Source: Stomorhina lunata (taxonomy: Eukaryota > Arthropoda > Insecta > Diptera > Rhiniidae). From it: a stretch of 64,000 nt of DNA. The position numbers were made by a program, and so were the translations under genes. The stretch's first letter is position 1, and every line of letters begins with the position of its first letter. Below, piece by piece: positions 36,292-47,140 of this stretch. The notes beneath the pieces were generated by a model. The model worked only from the letters and a program-made list of their open reading frames with translations, was not told the DNA's origin and searched no databases. The stretch is from positions 136,122,649-136,186,648 of the forward strand of contig OW121741.1 of assembly GCA_933228675.1 (NCBI GenBank). Direction: 5' to 3'.

Positions 36292-37075
36292 GAAATTTAC
36301 TTATTTTTAAGTAAATTTTTTTGGCTGCATATCCCTAGGCGTGTCATCAAGGACACGAATTTTCGGGGAAAAACTGCAATAACTCCGAAACCACTTCATG
36401 GATTTTTAATGTTTATGACTTAAGATAAAGCTACTTTAGTTCTCTTTAATAATCCAGTAAATATTTAAAATAACTTTATTCTAAGTGGTTGAAATTTAAG
36501 CAAGACCGAAAAAACTCCCAATTTTTCCCATGAGAAATGAAAAAAGTTTGCACAGCATGTTTTTTTGTTACATAGCATATATCTAGGGGAAGTTACGGTT
36601 CAATTTCGAATTTTCGTAATATAAGATGCATTAGAGTGGTTCAAAAAAAAAAGTTGCCTTTTTTTGAAATTTACTTATTCTTAAGTAAATTTTTTTGGCT
36701 GCATATCCCTAGGCGTATCATCAGGGACACGAATTTTCGGGGAAAAACTGCAATAACTCCGAAACCACTTCATGGATTTTTAATATATATGACTTAAGAT
36801 AAAGCTACTTTAGTTCTCTTTTATAATCCAGTAAATATTTAAAATAACTTTATTCTAAGTGGTTGAAATTTAAGCAAGACCGAAAAAACTCCCAATTTTT
36901 CCCATGAGAAAAAGTTTAACACTTTGTGGGCAGATGCGGCACGTGTTCCCCTAATCCAATTTTGAAAAAAGTTTGCACAGCATGTTTTTTTGTTACATAG
37001 AATATATCTAGGGGAAGTTACGGTTCAATTTCGAATTTTCGTAATATAACGTGCATTAGAGTGGTTCGAAAAAAA
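36292..37075 (+). repeat. tandem duplication of about 374 bp with an indel
   Basis: Two head-to-tail copies starting GAAATTTACTTATT at 36292 and 36666. They share AAATTTTTTTGGCTGCATAT and ACTGCAATAACTCCGAAACC. The second copy has about 51 extra bases near 36912-36965, containing CACTTTGTGGGCAGATGCGG. No coding capacity. Confidence 0.88.
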
Positions 37076-37346
37076 GGTTGAGTCAGTCACCCCCTGTAAT
37101 TAAAGATAATGTGAAAATTATTCTAAAATTTTTGTTTATTTTTTTTAACACGCCTACAAATACCGCCCTTTTTGTATTTTGTTAACTTTGTCACCATCTT
37201 TAGTCCGATCATAACACTTTATATATCGGTGTTCACGGCTCTGTAAGGGCTACATTTCTATCTTTTTATAGTTTTTTACTAAAAAAATCCTACGGGGTGA
37301 CTGACACAACTTTTTTTTGTATGGAAGGCGAACCGCTCTAAGGTGC
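37051..37346. mobile_element. MITE-like element with imperfect inverted ends
   Basis: The left end (GTGCATTAGAGTGGTTCG, then GAGTCAGTCACCCC) and the right end (GGGGTGACTGACACAAC, then CGAACCGCTCTAAGGTGCAC) are imperfect reverse complements over about 50 bp. The element is about 296 bp with no open frame. It overlaps the end of the 36666 copy, whose counterpart at 36630 also carries the left-end motif. Confidence 0.65.
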
Positions 37347-37514
37347 ACCCAAATGTATATGGAATAGAAGATAGTTAAATAATTTTAAATCAAAAGCTTT
37401 ATTTTTAAATTTTGATGTAAAAAGAAATTTTGCGATATATATATTTTTTAAAAAATTTTCAAATTCAATTATTTTTTAAGATTTTTTTCAAATTTTCACA
37501 TAGAAATTTGGTAC

Positions 37515-37805
37515 ATAAAATACTGGTTAGTCATCCGCCCATCATACTAGAGGTCCCAAGTTCGATCCCCGGCCAGACTCACTTGAAAAAAATAAATTTT
37601 CAAGAAAGCGGCGTTTCACCTCATAAGTCATCTAGCCACTGGTTATTGAGTATTAGGCTATGTAAAACTACCTAACTAATGCATTTGCCGTTCGGAGCCG
37701 GAGTTAAAACGTAGGTCCCTTTCAATGAGTCTAAAAATAGAATCGGATGCAGCTCATTGTCTGAGAGAAGTACCCCTTGTTCCAATTGGAATGTTGTCGG
37801 GAAAT
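37515..37805 (+). repeat. tRNA-derived SINE-like element
   Basis: Contains an A-box-like TGGTTAGTCATCCG at about 37524 and a B-box AAGTTCGATCCCC at about 37558, the internal RNA polymerase III promoter layout. A body of about 230 bp follows, ending near GGAATGTTGTCGGG. It is too diverged outside the boxes to be a working tRNA gene. Confidence 0.6.
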
Positions 37806-38419
37806 TATATATATATGACAAATTTCTTCAAATTGTCTATTAGGATTTTCGCTTTTTGTTTTCTCTATCTCTATTAACTAAATATTGTGGTAACTACTTA
37901 GAATATCATTGAATGTCAGCGCATTTTCGTTAAAGAAAACACTTTACATTTTTCAAAAAATTAACACTGAATTGTAATTTTAAGAAAATAAAATAAAATG
38001 AAATAAAAACTGCATAAACATTTTCAAGTGCATACAAATTAGCCGAACAAAAAGCAAATAAATAAATTAAGTCTTAGCACATAAAAGATAAATAAGTATC
38101 GACTTGTTAAATGATGTTAGAACATCAAAATAAATGTTTTAACTCGAATAAATAACTTTTGAAAAAAAAAACACATAAAATAAAATATTGATAAACCAGT
38201 AAGTGGATAATATTGTCAGTCAAGTTCGAACTCATGACACCCTTAACAATGGAGAAAATGTTCCGCTACTCATAAAGGAAGTTATTAATAAGTGTATAAC
38301 TAGCTCCTCATCCATGTGGCTTTTAAAATCTTAGAAAATATTCAATATCTATGTCAATTAGATCTCTAAGGGGTAAAATCAAAATTTTCAAACGAAAAAT
38401 ACTAAATAAAAAGTTTTAC
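37806..38419. other. AT-rich spacer
   Basis: No gene, repeat or element recognised. Confidence 0.55.
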
Positions 38420-38550
38420 TGTAGTATATTGCACTAAGATCCCAATTTAGGAAAGGTTTCCCCATCAACATTTTTTTGTTTTATTAAAAAACTATTTATA
38501 ACAATAATAAATAATTGTAATAAATAGGGATCTTAGTGCAATACACTACA
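38420..38550. mobile_element. 131-bp MITE with 24-bp terminal inverted repeats
   Basis: The ends 38420-38443 and 38527-38550 are reverse complements with one mismatch (TGTAGTATATTGCACTAAG against TGTAGTGTATTGCACTAAG). The interior is AT-rich and non-coding. Partial copies with one end only occur at 43656-43749 and 63513-63596. No clear target duplication. Confidence 0.8.
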
Positions 38551-38970
38551 AGAAAATTTTTTAATTAAATATTTGATGTCCCAAAATAGTTGATAAACCT
38601 TTTTGAAAAATACTAATATTGAACTTCACGATCTCCGATTTTATTGAAATTTTGTATACCCATTCTCGTAGCTCATACAACTTTTAGAGTTCTTTAAGAA
38701 TTAATTGCGCTTTGGTTAAGATTTTATGCCGGTTCAAAGTTTTTTTTTCAAGATTTTTTCAAAATATATAAAAATTAATGCCTATAACTCTTGATATGGT
38801 TATCAGATTTTCAGCGTATGGCCTTTATTTTCGTGTTCTTTTAATAATCACGTATTGGATAACAGGGAAGATCAATTATTTCCTTGACTCAAGGATATCT
38901 CAAAAAGCATATCTTGCATTTTCTCTTTCCTTCTCTCAAATATGATAAAAATATTTGAATATTAAAAAGT
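38551..38970. other. spacer before a 30-bp array
   Basis: AT-rich sequence with no recognised feature. Confidence 0.55.
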
Positions 38971-40714
38971 TTTCAAATCTTCTATAGAAAAATTTTTGAT
39001 AAAAAATTTTCTATGGAAACTTTTTTGATGAAAAAATTTTCTGTAGAAAAATTTTTGATAAAAAAATTTTCTATAGAAAAATTGTTGATAAAAAATTTTC
39101 CATAGAAACATTTTTTATAAAATTTTTCTATAGAAAAATTTTAAATAAAAAAATTTTTGATAAAAAAATTTTTTAAAGAAAAATTTTAGGTAAAAAAATT
39201 TTCTATAGAAAAATTTTTGATAAAAAATTTTTTATACAAAAATTTTTGATAAAAAAATATTCTATACAAAAATTTTTGATAAAAAAATATTCTATAGAAA
39301 AATTTTTGATAAAAAATTTTCGATAGAAAAATTTTTTATAAAAAAAAATTTCTATAGAAAAATTTTTTTTAAAATAAACTTTCTATAGAAAAATTTTTTG
39401 TAAAAAAAATTTCTATAGTAAAAATTTTTATAAAAAAATTTCTTTTGGAAAAATTTTTATAAAAAAATTTCTTTTGGAAAAATTTTTGATAAAAAAATTT
39501 TCTATAGAAACATTTTTGATAAAAAAGAATTCTATAGAGAGATTTTTGATAAAAAAAATTCGATAGAAACATTTTTGATAAAATAATATTCTAGAAAAAA
39601 ATTTTTGATAAAGAAATTTGCTATAGAAAAATTTTTGTAAAATTTTTTTTAATAAAAAAATTTTCTATAGAAAATTTTTTTATAAAAAAATTTCTTATGG
39701 AAAAATTTTTGATAAAAAAATTTTCTATAGAAAAAGATTTGATAAAAAAATTTTCCGCAGAAAATTTTTTTATAAAAAAACTATGTAAAGAACAATTTTT
39801 GTAAGAAAATTTTCTATAGAAAAATTTTTAATAGAAAATTTTCTATAAAAAAATTTTTGATAAAAAAATTGTCTATAGAAAAATTTTTGATAAAAAATTT
39901 TTTATAGAAACATTTTTGATAAAAAAATTTTCTATAGAAAAATTTTAGATAAAAAAATTTTCTGTAGAAAAATTTTTGTAAGAAAATTTTCAATAGAAAA
40001 ATTTTTGATAAAAAATTTTCGATCAAAAAATTTTTGAAAAAAAAATTTTATATAGAAAAAGTTTTGATAATAAAATTTTCTGTAGAAATATTTTTGATAA
40101 AAAGATTTTCTATAAAAAAAACTTTTGATAAAAAAATTATCTATAGAAAAATTTAGATAAAAAAATCGTTTATGGAAAAATTTTTGATAAAAAGTTTTCT
40201 ATATAAAAATTTTTGATAAAATAATTTTCTGTAGAAAATTTTTAGATAAAAAAATTACCTATAGAAAAATTTTTGATAAAAAATTTTCAATAGAAAAATT
40301 TTTTATAAAAAAATTTCTTTTGGAAAAATTTTTTATAAAAAAATTTCTTTTGGAAAAATTTTTTATAAAAAAATTTCTTTTGGAAAAATTTTTGATAAAA
40401 AAATTTTCTATACACAAATTTTTGATAAAAAAAATTTTCTGTAGAAAAATTTTTGATAAATAAGTATTCTATAGAGTGATTTTTGATAAAAAAAAATTGT
40501 ATACAAAAATTTTTGATAACAAAATTTTCTATAGAAAAATTTTTGAGAAAAAAGTATTCTATAGAGAGATTTTTAATAAAAAATATTTTCTATAGAAAAA
40601 TTTTTGATAAAAAAATTTTCTATAGAAAAACTGTTGATAATAAAATTTTCTATAGAAAAATTTTTAATAAAAAAATTTTCAAAAGGTTTATCAAAAAAAA
40701 AATTTTTGACAAAA
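38971..40714 (+). repeat. 30-bp satellite array (diverged)
   Basis: About 58 degenerate copies of the TTTTCTATAGAAAAATTTTT-GATAAAAAAA unit. Many copies carry 1-2 bp indels. A local subfamily with ATTTCTTTTGGAAAAATTTT is amplified at 39440-39480 and 40313-40390. The short lysine/phenylalanine-rich open frames here come from the 30-bp period and are not genes. Confidence 0.93.
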
Positions 40715-40759
40715 AACTCTGTTGACTATTTTTTTGTTCTGTTGACTTTGCGCCGACCC
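40715..40759 (+). repeat. conserved right flank of 30-bp arrays, truncated copy
   Basis: AACTCTGTTGACTATTTTTTTG to TTTGCGCCGACC, matching the terminal part of 3373-3470 and 44822-44924. It directly follows the array. Confidence 0.7.
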
Positions 40760-41840
40760 GTGGTTATAACCTTATTTTTCCAAACATCTAATATAGCAAC
40801 AATTTAATCGACCAGAAGTAAACAATTTTTTACCAGTTTATTCTAAAATTTATTGACATTCAAAGGATTTATTATGTATAATCTTGATGGTGAATGTGAC
40901 CTTGAATTTTTGCCGTTTGTTCTTCCAGATTTGTTTTAAACATAAATCTTTTTCCTGCTTTAGAATTAATTCATTTTTTATAACAGCAACCGACCCGACC
41001 ATCCACTTACAAGAACACACAGAAATGTGTGTTCCTTGGTCGACCCGGTTGACAGTGACTAAAGATATTTAATCAAGGAATCAAGGTCATATTATATTTT
41101 ACATTAAACCTAAAGATTTAGATTAAATAAAATTCTTAAACTTCTTCTTCTTGATGGTGCTAATGATCTTGCATTTACTTCGAGATACTTAAGGCTAAAG
41201 GGGTAAAGTTTTAATTCTTCTGCTGCTTCTGCTGCCCTTCTTCAATAAAACAGAAATTTCCATTTCTTGAAAATAAATTAATTTCTGGTTTTTTCAAAAC
41301 AAAAAAATTTTTGTTTCTTCGATTCTTAAAATATGGTTTATTTTAGTATTTTTGTTTAAGTATCTAAAGGAAAAAGTTGTCAGAAGATTCTGCTTTTAAT
41401 GCCGCTTCTGCTTTTGGTGATGGTGAGATTCTAGAGAAGAAGCTTTAAGTAGTTGACCTCCAAATTGAAATTTTATTAATATTTTAACTTTTTGGTTTTT
41501 TCGACTTAAAGAACGAGTGTTTATGTATCTTTTTGATTTTTGTTTTTTCGTTATTTAAAATTATGTGCAAAATACTTGTTGTCCATTTCTGATCTTGTAT
41601 TTCAGATCATTTTTGGCTGAAGTCATCGTACACAAACACATGACCATCGGTGGCATGGATTGGAACACTTGTTTGATGTTGATGGCAGAGGTGTTAAGGA
41701 ATTAAATTGATTTTCTAAAAATTATTCAATATTATTAACAATTGCAAGTCATGTCTAATTAAAAAAAGAAGTTGGGCCATCTTTTGTTAGGTTGTCGCAT
41801 TTTTTAAACTTTTTTTACATACAATTTTATTTTTTCTACA
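40760..41840. other. spacer with CTT/CTG-rich stretches
   Basis: No gene supported. CTTCTTCTTCTTGATGG near 41143 and TTCTTCTGCTGCTTCTGCTG near 41215 are simple-sequence stretches. The open frame at 40884-41072 shows no domain. Confidence 0.5.
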
Positions 41841-42015
41841 TCGACGTCGTGTTAGTGCTGTAGGGCTTACCAACGATTTTGGATACTGTATTAATGATTT
41901 TAGTAGATATTCATTTTTACAGAAATTAAAGTTTGTCGTGACTGGGGCTCGAACCCAGGCAGAATTTGGTATGTAGTAGCTGAAGAGCTAACCAACTCAG
42001 CCACAGGAAATGAGT
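41841..42015 (-). repeat. tRNA-derived SINE, minus strand
   Basis: Read on the minus strand it has an A-box TGGCTGAGTTGG (complement of 41992-42003), then GGGTTCGAGCC as B-box (complement of 41946-41956), then a body including CCTACAGCACTAACACGAC. The copy at 58105-58265 shares both boxes, the AAATTCTGCCTGGGTTCGAG segment and the CCTACAGCA-TAACACA body motif. So this is a SINE family and not an isolated tRNA gene. Confidence 0.75.
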
Positions 42016-42359
42016 AGAAAGGATTTCAAATGTAAAGTTTTTTAGAAATCTGAAAAAGACTGGATCTAAGCGACAGATCTAAATTATTGCCTGTGGGGTG
42101 CAAAAAACTCAATTAAGATGAGTTAGTCCTAATAATGAACAAATTTCGATCATTAAAAAACAAATCAAAATCCAATTTATAGCACCAAAATACATGGTTC
42201 GAGAGAACAAACAAATATAATCTCGAACATTGTTGCCACGACACTATTATTTTTGTAAATATTGGGAATATTTTTGTAAATATTGGGAATATTTTTCAAA
42301 ACAGAAATAAATTCTAATTTTAAACAATTTTAGATTTTTAGATATTTTCGGTCCAAAAA
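42016..42359. other. spacer before a 30-bp array
   Basis: AT-rich sequence with a short direct duplication of ATTTTTGTAAATATTGGGAAT near 42250. No gene. Confidence 0.55.
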
Positions 42360-43627
42360 TGTTTAATAAAAATATTTTTCTTTGGAAAATTGTTTGATAA
42401 AAAATATATTCTATATTCTATATTTCTGTAAAAATTTTCGATAAAAATATTTTTACATCAAATAGTTTTCAAATTTTCTATAGAAAAATTTTTAATAAAA
42501 AAATTTTCTATAAAAAAATTTTTAATAAAAAAATTTTCTATAGAAAAATTTTTGATAAAAAATTGTCTATAAAAAAATTTTGATAAAAATATTTTCTATA
42601 GAAAAATTTTTGATAAAAAAATTTTGCTATAGAAAAATTTTTGATAAAAAAAATTTCTATAGAAAAATTTTTGATAAAAAAATTTTCTATAGAAAAATTT
42701 TTGATAAAAATATTTTCTATAGAAAAATTTTTGATAAAAAAATTTCTATAGAAAAATTTTTGATAAAAAAATTTTCTATAGAAAAATTTTTGATAAAAAA
42801 AATTTTCTATAAAAAAATTTTCTATAGAAAAATTTTTGATAAAAATATTTTCTTTAGAAAAATTTTTGATAAAAAAATTTTCTATAGAAAAATTTTTGAT
42901 AAAAATTTTTTCTATAGAAAAATTTTTGATAAAAAAATTTTCTATAGAAAAATTTTTGATAAAAAAATTTCTATAGAAAAATTTTTGATAAAAAAATTTT
43001 CTATAGAAAAATTTTTGATAAAAAAATTTTCTATAGAAAAATTTTTGATAAAAAAATTTTTGATAAAAAAATTTTGCTATAGAAAAATTTTTGATAAAAA
43101 AAAATTTCTATTGAAAAATTTTTGATAAAAAAATTTTCTATAGAAAAATTTTTGATAAAAAAATTTTCTATAGAAAAATTTTTGCTAAAAAAAATTTTCT
43201 ATAGAAACATTTTTGATAAAAAAATTTTCTATAGAAAAATTTTTGATAAAAAAATTTTCTATAAAAAAATTTTTAATAAAAAAATTTTCTATAGAAAAAT
43301 TTTTGATAAAAATATTTTCTTTAGAAAAATTTTTGATAAAAAAATGTTCTATAGAAAAATGTTTGATAAAAAAATTTTCTACAGAAAAATTTTTGATAAA
43401 AAAATTTTCTATAGAAAAATTTTCTACAGAAAAATGTTTGATAAAAAAATTTTCTATAGAAAAATTTTTGTTAATAAATTTTCTATAGAAAAATTTTTGT
43501 TAAAAAATTTTCTATAGAAAAATTTTTGATAAAAAAAATTTCTATAGAAAAATTTTTGATTAAAAAAATTGTCTATAGAAACATTTTCGATATTTTCAAT
43601 ACAAAATTTTTTTTATAGAAACATTTT
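42360..43627 (+). repeat. 30-bp satellite array
   Basis: About 40 copies of the TTTTCTATAGAAAAATTTTT-GATAAAAAAA unit, more regular than at 38971. One-base length changes in the A run shift the frame every few units. The long open frames (42580-43125 and 43122-43517) encode decapeptide repeats such as FYRKIFDKKI and are by-products of the period. Confidence 0.95.
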
Positions 43628-43655
43628 TAAAAAAACTATTTTTAAAAAGTTTTAC

Positions 43656-43749
43656 TGTAGTGTATTGCACTAAGATCCTAATTCATTACAATTATTTATT
43701 ATTGTAATAAATAGTTTTTTGATGAAACCAAAAAATGTTGGTGGGGAAA
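43656..43749. mobile_element. half copy of the 131-bp MITE
   Basis: Begins TGTAGTGTATTGCACTAAG, as in the MITE at 38420-38550, and continues through the AT-rich interior to GTTGGTGGGGAAA. The opposite inverted end is missing. It sits between two 30-bp arrays. A similar half copy is at 63513-63596. Confidence 0.65.
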
Positions 43750-44772
43750 TATTTTTCTTTAGAAAATTTTTCGATAAAAATTATATTTTATAGAAGATTA
43801 TCTGACCCGGTCCGCGTTGCTGGCCCTAAGCAAACATTAAATATAGATAGATGTCATTGGTGGTGCAATATGAAAATTGGATTTTTTGATAAAAATAATT
43901 TCAATATAGAAAAATTTTTGATAAAAAAATTTTCTATAAAAAAATTTTTGATAAAAAAATTTTCTATCGAAAAATTTTTGATAAAAAAATTTTCTATAGA
44001 AAAATTTTTGATAAAAAAATTTTCTATTTTTATCAAAAATTTTTCTATAGGAACATTTTTGATAAAAAAATTTGCTATAGAAAAATTTTTGATAAAAGAA
44101 TTTTCTATAGAAAAATTTTGGATAAAAAAATTTTCTATAGAAAAATTTTTGATAAAAAAATTTTCTATAGAAAAATTTTTGATAAAAAAATTTTCTATAG
44201 AAAAATTTTTGATAAAAAAATTTTCTATAGAAAAATTTTTGATAAAAAAATTTTCTATAGAAAAATTTTTGATAAAAAAATTTTCTAAAGAAAAATTTTT
44301 GATAAAAAAATTTTCTATAGAAAAATTTTTGATAAAAAAATTTTCTATCGAAAAATTTTTGATAAAAAAATTTTCTATTTTTATCAAAAATTTTTCTATA
44401 GGAAAATTTTTGATAAAAAAATTTTCTATAGAAAAATTTTTGATAAAAAAATTTTCTTTAGAAAAATTTTTGATAAAAAAATTTTCTATAGAAAAATTTT
44501 TGATAAAAAAATTTTCTATCGAAAAATTTTTGATAAAAAAATTTTCTATAGAAAAATTTTTGATAAAAAAATTTTCTATAGAAAAATTTTTGATAAAAAA
44601 ATTTTCTATTTTTATCAAAAATTTTTCTATAGGAAAATTTTTGATAAAAAAATTTTCTATAGAAAAATTTTTGATAAAAAAATTTTCTATAGAAAAATTT
44701 TTGATAAAACAATTTTCTATAGAAAAATTTTTTTTAGAAAAATTTTTGATAAAAAATTGTCTACATATAATT
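43750..44772 (+). repeat. 30-bp satellite array with periodic inverted inserts
   Basis: Very regular 30-bp units. Three times (from 44020, 44371 and 44602) the pattern switches to TTTTCTATTTTTATCAAAAA then TTTTTCTATAGG, a short piece of the unit in reverse orientation, before resuming. The spacings are 351 and 231 bp. A non-repeat piece at about 43794-43880 contains GACCCGGTCCGCGTTGCTGG. Because the period is 30 bp, frames stay open on both strands (347 codons plus, 254 codons minus), but the products are pure decapeptide repeats. Confidence 0.94.
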
Positions 44773-44821
44773 TTTTGATAAAAATATATAAAAAACTGGA
44801 GTAGAATTTTTTCTTTTTAAA

Positions 44822-44924
44822 CATTAGAACTACACATTGAAAAAATACCTATTTTAGTTAAAAATATAAAAAACGGCAACTCTGCCGACTATTTTTTTTT
44901 TGTTCTGTGCTCTTTGCGCCGACC
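44822..44924 (+). repeat. conserved right flank of 30-bp arrays, copy 2
   Basis: Starts ATTAGAACTACACATTGAAA and ends TTTGCGCCGACC, closely matching 3373-3470. It contains CGGCA-ACTC-TGCCG, a perfect 5-bp hairpin. It lies about 50 bp after the array end. Confidence 0.75.
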
Positions 44925-45600
44925 CTTGATCATGAACATTTTTTAAGAAAATTATTGGATTGAGATATACGAGTACATAGAACCCCAAAATACACTTTTC
45001 TTCTGTGCATAAAAATTTTGAAATTTTTATGATTTTAAGATCAACATTTTTCTTTGGAAAAACTTTATTTTTTTTTTAGCAAGAAACTTTTTTTTATTAA
45101 AAAGTCAACAATATTTTTCAAAAATCTTTTTTTTACTTTTGATTCTTTTGAAGATCTGCCTCGTTTTAATTTTCTTCTCATTATTAATTGCGATGGTCAG
45201 TTGACCGGATGATTTGGTATTGTTTTTGCTGTTGTTGCCTTTGATCAGATGTGATATTTTTTGTGCATTTAACCGATTTTAGTTTTTGGTTTACGGTTTA
45301 TTTCATCTACATATTTAAAACTACTTTATTATTGGGTATTCAAAATGTTTTGGTTATTTATTTTTGAGTAGACGGCTTTTAAATGTAATAAATCGGTTTG
45401 CACCTGTTAGGATTTTTGAAGAGGATCTCCGTTTTCATGTAACATTTCTTGAAAGTGACTTGTGGATTTTTATTGAAAAATATATCAATGGATTAAGAAC
45501 AAGAGGTACTGAGACAAGATTTTAGCAAAATAAAAAATAAAAAAAAATTGTAAAATCAAAATAATGTTACTTATTATAAATTCATTTATTCCAAATAATA
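44925..45600. other. AT-rich spacer
   Basis: No gene, repeat or element recognised. Confidence 0.55.
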
Positions 45601-46205
45601 CATGTATGCCTTATTGGAAGGTGGGTACCTTTTTTGCCATATAGATCGAGTGACAAGAGATTTTTTAAAATTTTGCCACTAAGGGTAAAAAGGGAAAAAA
45701 TCTAAAGCGTTTTAATTCCTAAAGTAATAGGTATAGAAACCAAATTTAAATGACAATTTGATTATATTTAGCAATTATTTTATCCGGACTGGTGTTTGGT
45801 ACTTTTTTAAAACTATGCCCAATAGGGGGGTAAAAAGGGTAAAAATTGTTTTTTTCGGTACCAACATTTTTTAACCCACCTTTATCTTTGGAACCAAAGA
45901 GTATAGAAAGGAACCTTGTACTGCAATAGATGTGAATAAAATATTGAACTTTGTACTAAAAAAAATAACAAATACGTACTTTTTTATTTTGGGGGTCAAA
46001 ATTGGTAAAAAAGGGATAAAATTATAACATCTCCTAAAGTAATATGAACATAAACAAAATGTTAACTGCGTTTTAATAAAATACACCGAATTCAATTGGT
46101 ACCAAATAAGTACCAAATATAAATATTGAACTTTTTTGAAATAATGGAAAAAGGGGGATAAACTGGCAACGTTATAACTTTTAAAGTAATAGGTACGGAA
46201 ACAAA
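45601..46205 (+). repeat. degenerate tandem repeats of about 150-165 bp
   Basis: Four diverged units marked by CCTAAAGTAATAGGTATAGAAACCAAAT-like lines at about 45717, 45890, 46032 and 46180, each preceded by GGGTAAAAAGGG-like text. Similar blocks occur inside dispersed fly repeats. No coding capacity. Confidence 0.55.
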
Positions 46206-46439
46206 ATTTAAATTGAGTTTTGATCAGCTGAAAAATAAGAAGACGAGTAATTGGTACTTTTTGGAAAAAAGACCAAGCAGAATCAATAAAATGTGTAAAA
46301 AATATTTTTGCTACTTTTTTATTTTGAAAAAATTTAGAAAACTTATGTTGTTTGTTGAATTTTCAAGAGTAAAGCGACCGACTTCTCTTAAAATAGTTCT
46401 CCGGAGGAAAACTCATGTCAGCAAGGCTCGGTCAACCAT

Positions 46440-47140
46440 GTACTGAAATATAAAGTTTTGTTTAAATCGGTCCATATTTGAACTTATTTCCCATACAGGA
46501 CCTTCTGACAAGGACAAAGCATGTTAAAAATAAATCAAATTTTAAGGTATCTCCAAAACAATCTTTCCGGAATATAGTTTTACGTTGATTATAGCCACAA
46601 ATTGTATATCTTTATGAAATTTGACACAGACATCTTATTTGGCAGTAGGACCATTGCTTAGGAAACTGTTCAAAATCTGTCAATTATTTCGAGTACCTCT
46701 CATAGGTCGCACTTTCCGGATTTTAATTTTAGATACAAATTTCAGTATATTTTTATGAAATTAAGAGGAGATATGGCTTTTGTAAACAAAATTCACTGTA
46801 CCAAATTGTGTGAAAATCGGTTCATATTTGAAAATATCTCCCGTACAAGACTTTCCGACATGGACAAAGCTTATTAAAAAAAAGAAACAAACAAAGCCGT
46901 TCAAAATTTTACTGTACTTCCTAAACAACTTTCTTCCCAGAATATAGTTTTACAAATTTCCTTTTATCTTTATAAAAATTTGGCACAGACATTGCGTTGA
47001 AATCGGTCCATATTTCGCCATAGCTCCCATACAAGATTTTTGACAAAAGCCACTTAAATGCATCGAAAGTCACAGAAACGCTCCTAAATCTGAAGATAGT
47101 GACAATTCTTAAATATTTATTTGTTGCACGCACAGTTTTT
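46440..47140 (+). repeat. degenerate dispersed repeat (AAATCGGTCCATATTTG motif)
   Basis: AAATCGGTCCATATTTGAA followed by a TCCCATACAGGACC-like motif occurs near 46466, again near 46812 and partially near 46998. The complementary wording (GGTCCAATGTGGACCGAT) is found in the MITE-like repeat near 50070. It is probably a decayed copy of a related non-coding element. Confidence 0.5.

Noticed and set aside
41941..42010. tRNA gene on the minus strand
   Set aside because: A and B boxes are present, but the sequence does not fold into a full cloverleaf in my reading and a body follows that is shared with 58105-58265. A SINE explains it better.
43735..44778. Long open frames on both strands made of decapeptide repeats
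   Set aside because: They follow directly from a 30-bp satellite without stop codons. The same array is open in more than one frame, has no unique sequence or domain, and indels in sister arrays break the frame freely.
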